Positions 36,213 through 44,042 of a DNA stretch of 64,000 bases are shown here, piece by piece; positions within the stretch are counted from its first letter, which is position 1, and the number at the start of each line of letters is the position of its first letter. The stretch spans positions 7,597 to 71,596 of the forward strand of contig JAEXBA010000050.1 of NCBI GenBank assembly GCA_023457935.1, in the 5' to 3' direction. A program made the position numbers and the translations under genes. The notes below the pieces were generated by a model. The model saw nothing but the letters and a program-made list of their open reading frames with translations, was not told the origin of the DNA and ran no database searches. This DNA is from Bacteroidota bacterium (GTDB lineage Bacteria; Bacteroidota; Bacteroidia; Flavobacteriales; Weeksellaceae).

Positions 36213-36596
36213 ATGACAGAAAATGAAATTTCGTTTTTGATCAGAAAGGGCATATTCAACGTTTATAATGCTTTGGGTCCCGGATTGCTGGAATCAGTTT
36301 ATCACAAGGTTTTGCTTTATGAACTTGAAGAACTCGGTTTGAAAGTGAAATCTGAAGCAGATGTTCCGATAGTTTATCATGGTATTGTTTTCGACTGCAA
36401 TTTTCGCATTGATATTCTGGTTGAAGAAAAAGTAATTATAGAATTGAAGTCGGTAAAAGCTTTGGAAGATATTCATTTCAAGCAGCTTTATACATATCTT
36501 AAGCTTTCAGATAAGAAACTTGGGATTTTGGTTAATTTTAATTCTGACAAAATTCTTGAAAATATTAAACGTGTTGTGTGTAATTTGCAAGAATAG
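36213..36596 (+). CDS. GxxExxY family protein
   Basis: 127 residues. The name-giving motif is GPGLLESVYHKVL near residue 22-35; the central FRIDILVEEKVIIELKSVKAL has the alternating D...E-x-K pattern of PD-(D/E)xK nucleases, and the QLYTYLKLSDKKLGILVNFN end is family-typical. The family is widespread in Bacteroidota and other bacteria, with no agreed function. Here the gene is bracketed by inverted short-period repeats (36181-36209 and 36627-36655), which could mean it spreads as a small unit or is co-located with repeats. No transposase is adjacent. Confidence 0.9.
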   Translation: MTENEISFLIRKGIFNVYNALGPGLLESVYHKVLLYELEELGLKVKSEADVPIVYHGIVFDCNFRIDILVEEKVIIELKSVKALEDIHFKQLYTYLKLSDKKLGILVNFNSDKILENIKRVVCNLQE

Positions 36597-36626
36597 TATG
36601 CTATAATGATGAGAAGGCTTGAGCTC

Positions 36627-36655
36627 AAATCTGCCCGATCAGCTTAATCAGCGAG
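36627..36655 (-). repeat. Right repeat flanking the GxxExxY gene
   Basis: Diverged inverted copy of the left repeat (36181-36209). Its units AAATCTGCC, CGATCAGCT and TAATCAGCG keep the 9-nt period. Confidence 0.65.
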
Positions 36656-36709
36656 AGTAAATAAAAAAAAATCCGACATCTCAAATCTGATGTCTCGTAT
36701 CTATAAATT

Positions 36710-37411
36710 ATGACAGCAAAATGCCAGGTTCTCATTTCTCCGATTAGAAAGGAAAATACAGAACAGAGCGAAATGATTTCCCAGTTACTGTATGGTGAAA
36801 CCTGCGAAATTCTTGATAATTCCGGAAATTTTTCGCGGATTCGGATGGACTTTGACGGAACTGAAGGTTGGACGAACGCCAATAACCTTAAAACCGTAAG
36901 AGAACGTTCTGAAAAATTCATCGTTCAGGAACCGTTCGGTGTATACGATTTGGAAGAGGGAAGAAGTCTGCTTTCCATTGGTTCCGAACTGGATTTTCAG
37001 ACAGAAACTTCATCAGAAAACGGAAATGTCCGTGAAAGTATTGCAGAAACTGCTCAGAAATTCCTGAATGTTCCTTACCTGTGGGGAGGAAGAAGTTTTT
37101 TTGGTGTTGATGCTGAAGGTTTCGTACAGCTGGTTTTTAAAGTTCACGGAATTGCTTTGCCAAGATTCGCAGAGAAAATGTCGGAGAACGGTGAAGTGAT
37201 TGATTTTTTGGGTGAAAGTGAAGCCGGCGATCTGGCTTTTTTTGAAAATGAGGAAGGCAAAATCAATCATGTCGGCATTATGATGAATTCTTACGAAGTG
37301 ATGCACGCTTTTGGAAAAGTCCGTCTGGATTCTCTGGATTCGTCCGGTATTTACAGTAATGATCTGAAAAAACATACTCATAAACTGAGATTTGTAAAAC
37401 GGATTTTATGA
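36710..37411 (+). CDS. NlpC/P60-like protein lacking the catalytic cysteine
   Basis: 233 residues: an N-terminal SH3-like part (about 1-100, with LLYGETCEILDNSGNF) and a C-terminal NlpC/P60 domain starting FLNVPYLWGGRSFFGVD. Family enzymes have DCSGFVQ after this point; here the codons are GAT-GCT-GAA, giving D-A-E-G-F (Ala135 at the catalytic Cys). The second-motif His is kept in INHVGIM, and MHAFGKVR fits the third motif. Family members cleave gamma-D-Glu-diaminopimelate bonds in peptidoglycan; this one is predicted to bind but not cleave. It overlaps the DUF1648 gene by 4 nt (ATGA). No signal peptide is obvious. Confidence 0.85.
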   Translation: MTAKCQVLISPIRKENTEQSEMISQLLYGETCEILDNSGNFSRIRMDFDGTEGWTNANNLKTVRERSEKFIVQEPFGVYDLEEGRSLLSIGSELDFQTETSSENGNVRESIAETAQKFLNVPYLWGGRSFFGVDAEGFVQLVFKVHGIALPRFAEKMSENGEVIDFLGESEAGDLAFFENEEGKINHVGIMMNSYEVMHAFGKVRLDSLDSSGIYSNDLKKHTHKLRFVKRIL

Positions 37412-37875
37412 AAACTGCAAGCCTAATTTTTGCTGTTCTGAATATTCTGATCCTGGTTTCAGTTATTTTTTATGTGTTCTTGCGGTATGACGACCTTCCA
37501 CAAGTGATTCCGGTGCACTTTGGTGCTGGTGGCGAAGCAGACGGTTTCGGCGATAAAAGTATGATCTGGCTGGAAGTGGGAATAAATGTAGCTTTATATA
37601 CAGGTTTAACCTACCTTTCAAAAAAGCCAAAATATTTTAATATGCCCGACGGTATGAAAGCGAACGGGCCATTAATCAATCTTTTTGCGCACGTGATGTG
37701 TTTTGTTTTGATGCTGCTTTTTGCAAATCTAACTTACGAATCTATTCAGGTTGCTCTTGGAAATGCAGCGAAACTGTCGACAAATACCTGGCTTTTTTTG
37801 GGGCTGATGTTTATGGTGATTATAGGGTTCTTGGCTTTCTCCAGTTATTCAGAAAAAGAAAAACTTTCAATTTAA
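37408..37875 (+). CDS. DUF1648 membrane protein
   Basis: 155 residues with about four transmembrane helices. The DUF1648 signature is DLPQVIPVHFGAGGEADGFG near residue 30. Family members occur with SdpI-type immunity/signalling proteins and as small membrane proteins of unknown role. The start overlaps the NlpC-like gene stop (ATGA) and waaA follows 7 nt later, so the three are probably co-transcribed. Confidence 0.85.
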   Translation: MKTASLIFAVLNILILVSVIFYVFLRYDDLPQVIPVHFGAGGEADGFGDKSMIWLEVGINVALYTGLTYLSKKPKYFNMPDGMKANGPLINLFAHVMCFVLMLLFANLTYESIQVALGNAAKLSTNTWLFLGLMFMVIIGFLAFSSYSEKEKLSI

Positions 37876-37882
37876 CTTTCTC

Positions 37883-39163
37883 TTGAAATCGCTGTACAAC
37901 ATATTTGTCTCGCTCTTAATTTTCGGTATGAAAATAGGCGCCTTATTCAGCTACAAGTTGAAGCGCGGACTCGCTGGAAGAAGACAGAGCTGCGGAAAAG
38001 TTCAGGAAAAGTTTTCGGATAAAGACCGCGTAATCTGGATGCACGCTGCAAGTCTGGGAGAATACGAACAGGGTCTTCCGGTTCTGCAGAAGCTCAGGGA
38101 AAAGTATCCTGGCCATAAAATTCTTATCACTTTTTTTTCGCCTTCCGGTTATGAAAATGTGGTGAATAAAGAACATATTGCCGATGTTGTCTGTTATCTG
38201 CCTTTTGATTTGAAGAAATGGATCGGGGAATTTGCATCCGGATTTCAGACCGATATTTTTTTCACCGTGAAGTACGATTACTGGTATAATCTCTTAGATT
38301 TTCTGAAGTCGAAAGGAACCAAAATCTATGTTATTTCAGCACTTTTTTATGAAAGACAGCTGTTTTTTTCTGCTTTTGGCGGTTGGTTTCGGGAGCAGCT
38401 TTCAAAAAACGTCGACTGGTTTTTCCATCAGACCAAGATCTCGTACGCACTCGCAAAAACCATCGGAATTCAGAATGCTTCAATTGCCGGTGATACCCGT
38501 TTCGACCGTGTTAAAAGTTTAAGAAACAGAGACAACTCCGTACCTTTTATCAATGAATTTAAAAACGGAAAAGAAACCGTTGTATTGGGCAGTTCGTGGG
38601 AAGCGGAGGAAAGAATTGCGCAGATTTTGGCCAGAAAAAAAGACCTGAAAATCATTATCGCACCGCACGATTTAAAACGTGTTGAGCATCTTCAGGAAAT
38701 TTTCCCGAATGCACTTTTATACAGTGTGCTGGTCGACTGTCTTCAGCAGGAAAACTGCAACGATGACGTACAGGAAATTCTTTATCAGGATCTTGCCGAT
38801 AAGCAGATTTTAATTATCGACTGTATCGGTTTGCTTTCAAAGCTCTATTCTTATGCGGATTTTGCGGTTGTAGGAGGCGGTTTTCATTCAAAAGGCCTTC
38901 ATAATATTCTTGAAGCAGCCACTTTTGGAATTCCGGTATTCTTTGGCAATCAATATCAGAAAAATCCGGAAGCTGACGGTTTAATTGCGGAGAAAGGCGC
39001 AAAACCCTTTGAAGACGAATTTTTTGCCGGAAATTACTTGCTGGAAGTGCACAAAACTCCTGAAATCCTTAAAGAAATGGGTAGAAAAGCCCGTGTTTTT
39101 GTGGATTCGCAGCCGAATTCGACGGAGATTATTCTCAGGAAAATGGAAGAGATAGGTCGTTGA
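37883..39163 (+). CDS. waaA: 3-deoxy-D-manno-octulosonic acid transferase
   Basis: 426 residues from a TTG at 37883; an internal ATG at 37928 would cut the family N-terminus LYNIFVSLLIFGMKIGAL. Key parts are the KdtA motif WMHAASLGEYEQGLPV, GSSWEAEE and the C-terminal FHSKGLHNILEAATFG donor site. It adds Kdo to lipid A in LPS inner-core synthesis at the inner membrane. The stop codon TGA (39161) is part of the first octamer of the repeat array that follows. Confidence 0.93.
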   Translation: MKSLYNIFVSLLIFGMKIGALFSYKLKRGLAGRRQSCGKVQEKFSDKDRVIWMHAASLGEYEQGLPVLQKLREKYPGHKILITFFSPSGYENVVNKEHIADVVCYLPFDLKKWIGEFASGFQTDIFFTVKYDYWYNLLDFLKSKGTKIYVISALFYERQLFFSAFGGWFREQLSKNVDWFFHQTKISYALAKTIGIQNASIAGDTRFDRVKSLRNRDNSVPFINEFKNGKETVVLGSSWEAEERIAQILARKKDLKIIIAPHDLKRVEHLQEIFPNALLYSVLVDCLQQENCNDDVQEILYQDLADKQILIIDCIGLLSKLYSYADFAVVGGGFHSKGLHNILEAATFGIPVFFGNQYQKNPEADGLIAEKGAKPFEDEFFAGNYLLEVHKTPEILKEMGRKARVFVDSQPNSTEIILRKMEEIGR

Positions 39164-39390
39164 GTCGTTGAGTTGTAAAGTCGTTGAGTCGTGAAGTCGT
39201 TGAGTTGGGAAATGCTGCTTCTGAAAGAGTCGCTTAATTTTTCTCTTTTATACTAAAAAAATCAGCAAAACGACCACAATAGAAAAAATATAAAGCTTTA
39301 CAACAGTACAACAGTACAACATCACGACTCAACGACTTCACGACTCAACACCTCAACGACTTCACGACTCAACACCTCAACGACTTTACC
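39157..39390. repeat. Inverted arrays of octamer repeats between waaA and a GT2 gene
   Basis: The left array (39157-39204) has six 8-nt units, mostly TCGTTGAG with variants TTGTAAAG and TCGTGAAG. The right array has CAACAGTA twice (39301-39316), then eight units of CTCAACGA/TTCACGAC type (39321-39384), which are the reverse complement of the left units. The ~100 nt between are plain AT-rich. This explains most of the 242-nt gap. The first left unit overlaps the waaA stop codon. Confidence 0.85.
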
Positions 39391-39405
39391 CTCAACACCG
39401 TCCAA

Positions 39406-40161
39406 TCAATTAAAAATCTTTGAATACTTCATAAATCCGTTCAATGCCCAGTTTGCGGTATAATAAAGCGATTTAAGTGTGGAAAAACCCATGAAATCTT
39501 TGTAAACCAGATACTGGTCTTTAACAATATTTTTCTTTTTTCGGGAAACGCTGGTGGAATGCATTCTGTATTTAGCCATCGTTTTTGGAAGTGGTTTTCC
39601 GGAAGGAATTTTCTTCAGCAGATTCAGCCACATCACATGATCTTCGCGCTTGCTTCCTTCAGGAAAATATTCTTTACCGACTCTTTTGGAATCGTACATC
39701 GAACTCAGTAAAGAAAGCCGGCATGTTTTCAGTAGATTGTTGAAAGTCACTTCTTTATCGGCCTTAAAATCTTCAATCTGTGGAACGAGTTCTTCGTTGC
39801 ACCGTGAATAATTGGAATAGGCAAGCTCAGCGTTTTCCCTTTTCATGAAGCTGACCATTTCTTCCAGGAAATCCGGTTCCCAGTAATCATCGGCATCCAG
39901 AAACGTAATAAATCTACCGGAAGCTTTCTGAAGCGAAAGGTTTCTCGCGTGGCCTGCTCCGCCGTTCTTTTCAGCTTCAATGATAATGATGCGCTCATCT
40001 TTTATGGCCTTCAGTATTTCCACTGAATTGTCGGAAGACCTGTCATCAGTGATAATCCATTCCCAGTCCTGAAAAGTCTGATTTTCAACCGAAGCAATGG
40101 TTTCCTTCAGAAATTTTGAAGAATTGTAACAGGGTGTAATTATGGAAACTTCCGGCATCAT
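39406..40161 (-). CDS. Family 2 glycosyltransferase
   Basis: 251 residues with a GT-A fold: VSIITPCYNSSKFLKETI, IITDDRSSDNSVEI, and the metal-binding site FITFLDADDYWEPDF. The YRMHSTSVSRKK segment near residue 205 is common in WcaA-like enzymes. It likely adds one sugar to a surface glycan. It ends at the repeat array and is convergent with waaA across it. Two adjacent Met codons allow 40161 or 40158 as start. Confidence 0.9.
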   Translation of the reverse strand: MMPEVSIITPCYNSSKFLKETIASVENQTFQDWEWIITDDRSSDNSVEILKAIKDERIIIIEAEKNGGAGHARNLSLQKASGRFITFLDADDYWEPDFLEEMVSFMKRENAELAYSNYSRCNEELVPQIEDFKADKEVTFNNLLKTCRLSLLSSMYDSKRVGKEYFPEGSKREDHVMWLNLLKKIPSGKPLPKTMAKYRMHSTSVSRKKKNIVKDQYLVYKDFMGFSTLKSLYYTANWALNGFMKYSKIFN

Positions 40162-40240
40162 AGTTTCTGCAAAGATAATTGATAGTTTGAAATATCATGC
40201 AGATGCGGGCCGGACCGGATTTGCTGATTTTATAAATATT

Positions 40241-40271
40241 TTTGAGAGATTAAAAAAAAATCATACTTTTA
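40241..40271 (+). promoter_or_regulatory. Promoter of the lipocalin-like gene
   Basis: TTTG (40241-40244), 19 nt, TACTTTTA (40264-40271), one mismatch to TAnnTTTG, then the ATG at 40289. Confidence 0.55.
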
Positions 40272-40288
40272 TGCCATAAAATTTGAAT

Positions 40289-40735
40289 ATGAAAAAATTG
40301 CTTTTTCTTTTTGCAGGGCTGTTTCTGCTCTTTACGTCATGTAAGGACGATGATACTCCGCAGGAATATAAGATAACAGGAACCTGGAAGCCAATAAAAA
40401 TGGTTCAGACTACCGTTGTGGATAACGGCCAGCCTTCTACAGAAACTTTCATCTATGAATCCTGCCAGCTGGAATCGCGCTGGGTATTCAATGATGATTT
40501 AAGCGGCCATTCTCTTCAGAGAAAAGTGGTGAATACTACCTGTGTTACACAGCAGGACGCCGGTTTTACTTATGTTTACGATAAAAATACAGGTGATATC
40601 CTTATTAAATACATCACGTTTGAAGATAACGGTAAGATTTCGGATGTTGCTGAAAATACCATGAACCTAAGAATTGAAATGATTAACCAGAATGTTTATC
40701 AGTCCAAAACGTATTCATTGGTAAGGGTTCAATAA
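40289..40735 (+). CDS. Lipocalin-like lipoprotein
   Basis: 148 residues from the ATG at 40289. A lipobox LFTSC (Cys18) is followed by an acidic stretch DDDTPQ and a small beta-barrel-like domain with the lipocalin start ITGTWKPIKM. The length and the GxW motif fit small Bacteroidota lipocalin-like lipoproteins; the ligand is unknown. A strong terminator follows at 40756-40785. Confidence 0.85.
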   Translation: MKKLLFLFAGLFLLFTSCKDDDTPQEYKITGTWKPIKMVQTTVVDNGQPSTETFIYESCQLESRWVFNDDLSGHSLQRKVVNTTCVTQQDAGFTYVYDKNTGDILIKYITFEDNGKISDVAENTMNLRIEMINQNVYQSKTYSLVRVQ

Positions 40736-40755
40736 ATCAAATTGCGATAAAGAAT

Positions 40756-40785
40756 AATTCCTGCCTTTTGGGCAGGATTTTTTTT
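40756..40785 (+). terminator. Terminator of the lipocalin-like gene
   Basis: Stem TCCTGCC / GGCAGGA (40759-40765, 40771-40777), loop TTTTG, T-run of eight. Confidence 0.88.
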
Positions 40786-40960
40786 GCAGAAATTTAGAAT
40801 CATTCAAAATAAGTTAATAAATAGCCAAAAACACTACGTTTTTGATAATTTTTTTAATGGTTTATTGAAAAAATACGTAAAATGTAGTATTGCTTTTGTG
40901 ATAAAAAGTATTTTGAATTGTTCATTTTAATAACTTCGCTAACATAAAAAAGTTTGTGTT

Positions 40961-42315
40961 ATGCCAAGTTTAGTTAACAAAACAACGGTATTGGGATACA
41001 GTAAAGCATATCATTTACTGCGGAGAACCACATTTAACATTACCAAGGCCAGAATCCAGGAAATGGCTGCGAAAACACCAGAACAGGCATTGGATGCCCT
41101 TTTTGTTTTTCCCGCGCCTTCTCCACCAAGTCCTTTGAATGCGAATCTGGAAACCATAGTCCCAACTACAGCTGCTCCAACGATTACCGATACATTAAAC
41201 ACCGACAATGCTGTGAACAACGATTTGTACTGGTGGATGTATCAGGCTTTGAAAGACAGTTCTGCGCAGTACAGAATAGCTTATTTTCTGCATCTTCTGT
41301 TCGTTACCGATGATGATGCGGCCTTTTTTACAAGTTTCGACTATAAGGAACTGTTGAGGTTTCACGCGTCGGGAAGTCTCAAGGAACTGGCTGTGCGTAT
41401 GACATCGGACCCGAGAATGTTGATTTACCTGAACAATAACCTGAACAAAAACACAAGTCCCAATCAGAACTACGCCAGAGAATTTCTGGAACTGTTTACT
41501 ATTCTGAAAGGCCCGCAGATTGCTACCGGAAACTACACCAATTATACGGAACAGGATGTTCAGCAGGCGGCAAGAGTGTTTACAGGTTTTACATTGTAAT
41601 GGTCAAACCAACTCAACAAAACTGCAAGACTCAATCTTGTTGATTCTGTTACGGGGCTTCCGAATGGATATATCAATGTTAATACGCACGATACCGGCAA
41701 CAAAACTTTCAGCAGTGCATTTGGGAATCAGGTGATTACTGGCGCCAATACAGCTGCGGGAATTCAGGCTGAACTTGAGAGTTTTGTTACCATGGTTTTT
41801 AATCAGGATGAAACTGCAAAAGCGTACTGCCGCAGAATGTACCGCTATTTTGTGGGCCGTGAGATTACTCCTGCAATAGAAAGCGGAATTATCGTTCCTT
41901 TGGCTGTCTTTCCGGATATTCAAGCAGTCCGAATTATGATAAAAACTGGATTACAACTTCAACCCTCAGAGTCCGTTTTTACAATTCTATAGATATGCTG
42001 ATCAGCGGATTCACCAAGAACGGTTTCCTATACAAACTTAATCTGCCTTCGTTTGTAAAAGACAGCGGAAATTTCAGCAATCCTGGAAATGCAGATCAGC
42101 TTGTTCAGGACTTTTTCTCGCTGCTTCATATTGAAGTTCCGGGAACGGCTCGGTTTACCTATTTCAGAGATATTTTTCTCGGCGGCTTAAGTCCGACCAA
42201 CTGGCAGAATGAATGGAACAACTACGTTAACACAGGAAGTGCAGCCGCTGTGAAAATCCCAATAGACCGCCTGGTGAAGGCACTCGTTAAATCTCCAGAA
42301 TACCAAGTACTGTAA
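40961..42315 (+). pseudogene. Broken DUF1800 gene
   Basis: The reading frame starts with ATG at 40961 and has the DUF1800 pattern (FLHLLFVTDDDAAFFTSFDY, then NYAREFLELFTI and AARVFTGFTL). A TAA at 41597-41599 stops it in frame. The same frame continues open behind the stop to 41992, with family-like sequence (AKAYCRRMYRYFVGREITPA). Near 41905 it must shift by one base to reach the end (LSGYSSSPNYDKNW ... SPEYQVL, stop at 42315). So one nonsense and one frameshift separate it from an intact gene. It is upstream of an intact DUF1501 gene, its usual partner. Unusual readthrough cannot be excluded but two independent breaks favour decay. Confidence 0.85.
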
Positions 42316-42318
42316 GCT

Positions 42319-43932
42319 ATGAAAAGGAAAGAATTTATCAAATTAATGTCCATGGCTGGTGTGGGCGCACCGTTCGTACTTAACGGAATGCCGACACGCT
42401 TTATGAACAGCTTTCTGGATGTTCAGGCTACTTGCAGCGAAGTGAACGACCGCGTTCTTGTAATATTAAGAATGGCCGGCGCAAATGACGGTTTGAATAC
42501 TGTTATTCCCATAAATCAATATGATACTTACGCCAATCTTAGGCCTACAATCAAAATTGCCAACACTGGTGCTTCTTCATATATTCCGCTGGATACAACA
42601 GTGGCATCAACAAAACAGGTTGGTCTTCATCCTGTGATGACTGGTTTCAAATCCCTTTATGATTCCGGTAAAATGACGCTTTTAAACGGCGTTGGTTATC
42701 CGAATCCGAATTATTCACACTTCCGGTCTGAAAATCTGATGTTTGCAGGAAAAGACGGCTCAACAAGTCAGGATCTTCCGGACGGTATTTTTGGACGCTA
42801 TCTTGGTTCGCTGTTTCCTGGTTTGTCCGGAAATCCAACCATTGCGAATCCGGATCCGCTGGCCATCCAGCTGGGTAACCTTAATCCGTGCCTGTTTTAT
42901 GAACACAATACCGAAAAAAATATCGAGTACAATCTCAGTGGTTTTCAGGGAACTCTTTTTAATCAGCTTTCAATTGTTCCTTCGGAATATAATGATCTTT
43001 TGAATTATATTGGTGGTGTAGTATCGAGTATGGATGCGTATTATAACAGAGTTATGCAGGTTTTCAATACCGGAAGCAATTCTACCGTTACTTATCCGAA
43101 TTCTAATTTAGGCAAACAACTGAAAACGGTGGCAAGAATGATTCAGGGCGGCAGTAAGACAAAAATTTTCCAGGTGAATATCGGTGGTTTTGATACGAAC
43201 GTCAATCAGATTCAGTCTGGAAACTCCGCTTTGGGAAACCATGCAAATCTTTTGGCGGATATTTCAAATTCAGTGGCTGCATTTCAGCAGGATATTGAAT
43301 CTTTGGGACTTGGCAACAAAATTCTTACGGTTACTTTCAGTGAATTTGGCCGCCAGGTTCGCGAAAATGCGAGTTTGGGTACGGATCACGGTGATCTTGC
43401 GCCGTTCTTCATAATCGGGAACAGTGTAGCTTCGGGAATTATGGGTGATCATCCGCTGTTCAGAAATGCAAAAAGCTTTTATTACAATCAGAACCAGAGA
43501 AGATATGATTACCGGCAGATTTTCGCGTCGCTTCTTCAGGACTGGCTGGGCGCTGATACAGCTTTGATCGCAGATACGGAACTGGAAACCTTTGTGGCGG
43601 CCGGACAGAAAATTGATGTTGTTCAGAATGCCAAAAAAGCTTCTGTAGTCTGTTCTGCTTTGGGAACGTCCAATGTAAATGTTTCTGATGAGATTAAACT
43701 GTATCCTAACCCGGCGAATAACTTTGTGAAACTGAATTTCGGCACAGTGAAGTATAAAAAGGTTGAGATTTCAGTTTTTGATACTTCCGGGCGTCAGATT
43801 TTGAAAATGAATCAGTTTAATGCTGACAAAGAATTGGAAATCAATACCTCAAACCTTCTGAACGGTCTTTATATCATTAGAATAGTAACCGATACCGCAG
43901 AGTTTTCCAAAAAACTGGTCGTAAGCCATTAA
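42319..43932 (+). CDS. DUF1501 secreted protein with type A T9SS sorting domain
   Basis: 537 residues starting 4 nt after the DUF1800 remnant. The DUF1501 core shows LVILRMAGANDGLNTVIP, GFDTNVNQIQSGNS and TFSEFGRQVRENASLGTDHGD near residue 340-360. The last ~75 residues (KLYPNPANNFVKLNF to KKLVVSH) are a type A T9SS C-terminal domain. An N-terminal signal-like hydrophobic stretch is present. DUF1501 and DUF1800 proteins often occur in pairs; with DUF1800 broken, this one may be working alone or be losing its role. A terminator follows at 43971-44004. Confidence 0.93.
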   Translation: MKRKEFIKLMSMAGVGAPFVLNGMPTRFMNSFLDVQATCSEVNDRVLVILRMAGANDGLNTVIPINQYDTYANLRPTIKIANTGASSYIPLDTTVASTKQVGLHPVMTGFKSLYDSGKMTLLNGVGYPNPNYSHFRSENLMFAGKDGSTSQDLPDGIFGRYLGSLFPGLSGNPTIANPDPLAIQLGNLNPCLFYEHNTEKNIEYNLSGFQGTLFNQLSIVPSEYNDLLNYIGGVVSSMDAYYNRVMQVFNTGSNSTVTYPNSNLGKQLKTVARMIQGGSKTKIFQVNIGGFDTNVNQIQSGNSALGNHANLLADISNSVAAFQQDIESLGLGNKILTVTFSEFGRQVRENASLGTDHGDLAPFFIIGNSVASGIMGDHPLFRNAKSFYYNQNQRRYDYRQIFASLLQDWLGADTALIADTELETFVAAGQKIDVVQNAKKASVVCSALGTSNVNVSDEIKLYPNPANNFVKLNFGTVKYKKVEISVFDTSGRQILKMNQFNADKELEINTSNLLNGLYIIRIVTDTAEFSKKLVVSH

Positions 43933-43970
43933 AGAGATATTTTTACGGTCAGAAAAATTTATTGAGAATT

Positions 43971-44004
43971 AAAATCCCTTCCTGGCTTAAGGAAGGGATT
44001 TTCA
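43971..44004 (+). terminator. Terminator of the DUF1501 gene
   Basis: Thirteen-base-pair stem AAAATCCCTTCCT / AGGAAGGGATTTT with loop GGCTTA. Confidence 0.9.
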
Positions 44005-44042
44005 ATTCAAAACCTTAAATTTGTAGCTTATAAAACTTAAAA

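Noticed and set aside
36213..36596. GxxExxY gene as a full insertion sequence
   Set aside because: No transposase motif and no target-site duplication was seen next to the flanking repeats.
39157..39390. CRISPR array
   Set aside because: Units are 8 nt with no unique spacers of constant length and no cas genes; it is a short-period tandem array.
41597..41599. Programmed readthrough or recoding of the DUF1800 stop
   Set aside because: A second, independent frameshift lies 300 nt later and no recoding structure was noticed; decay is simpler.
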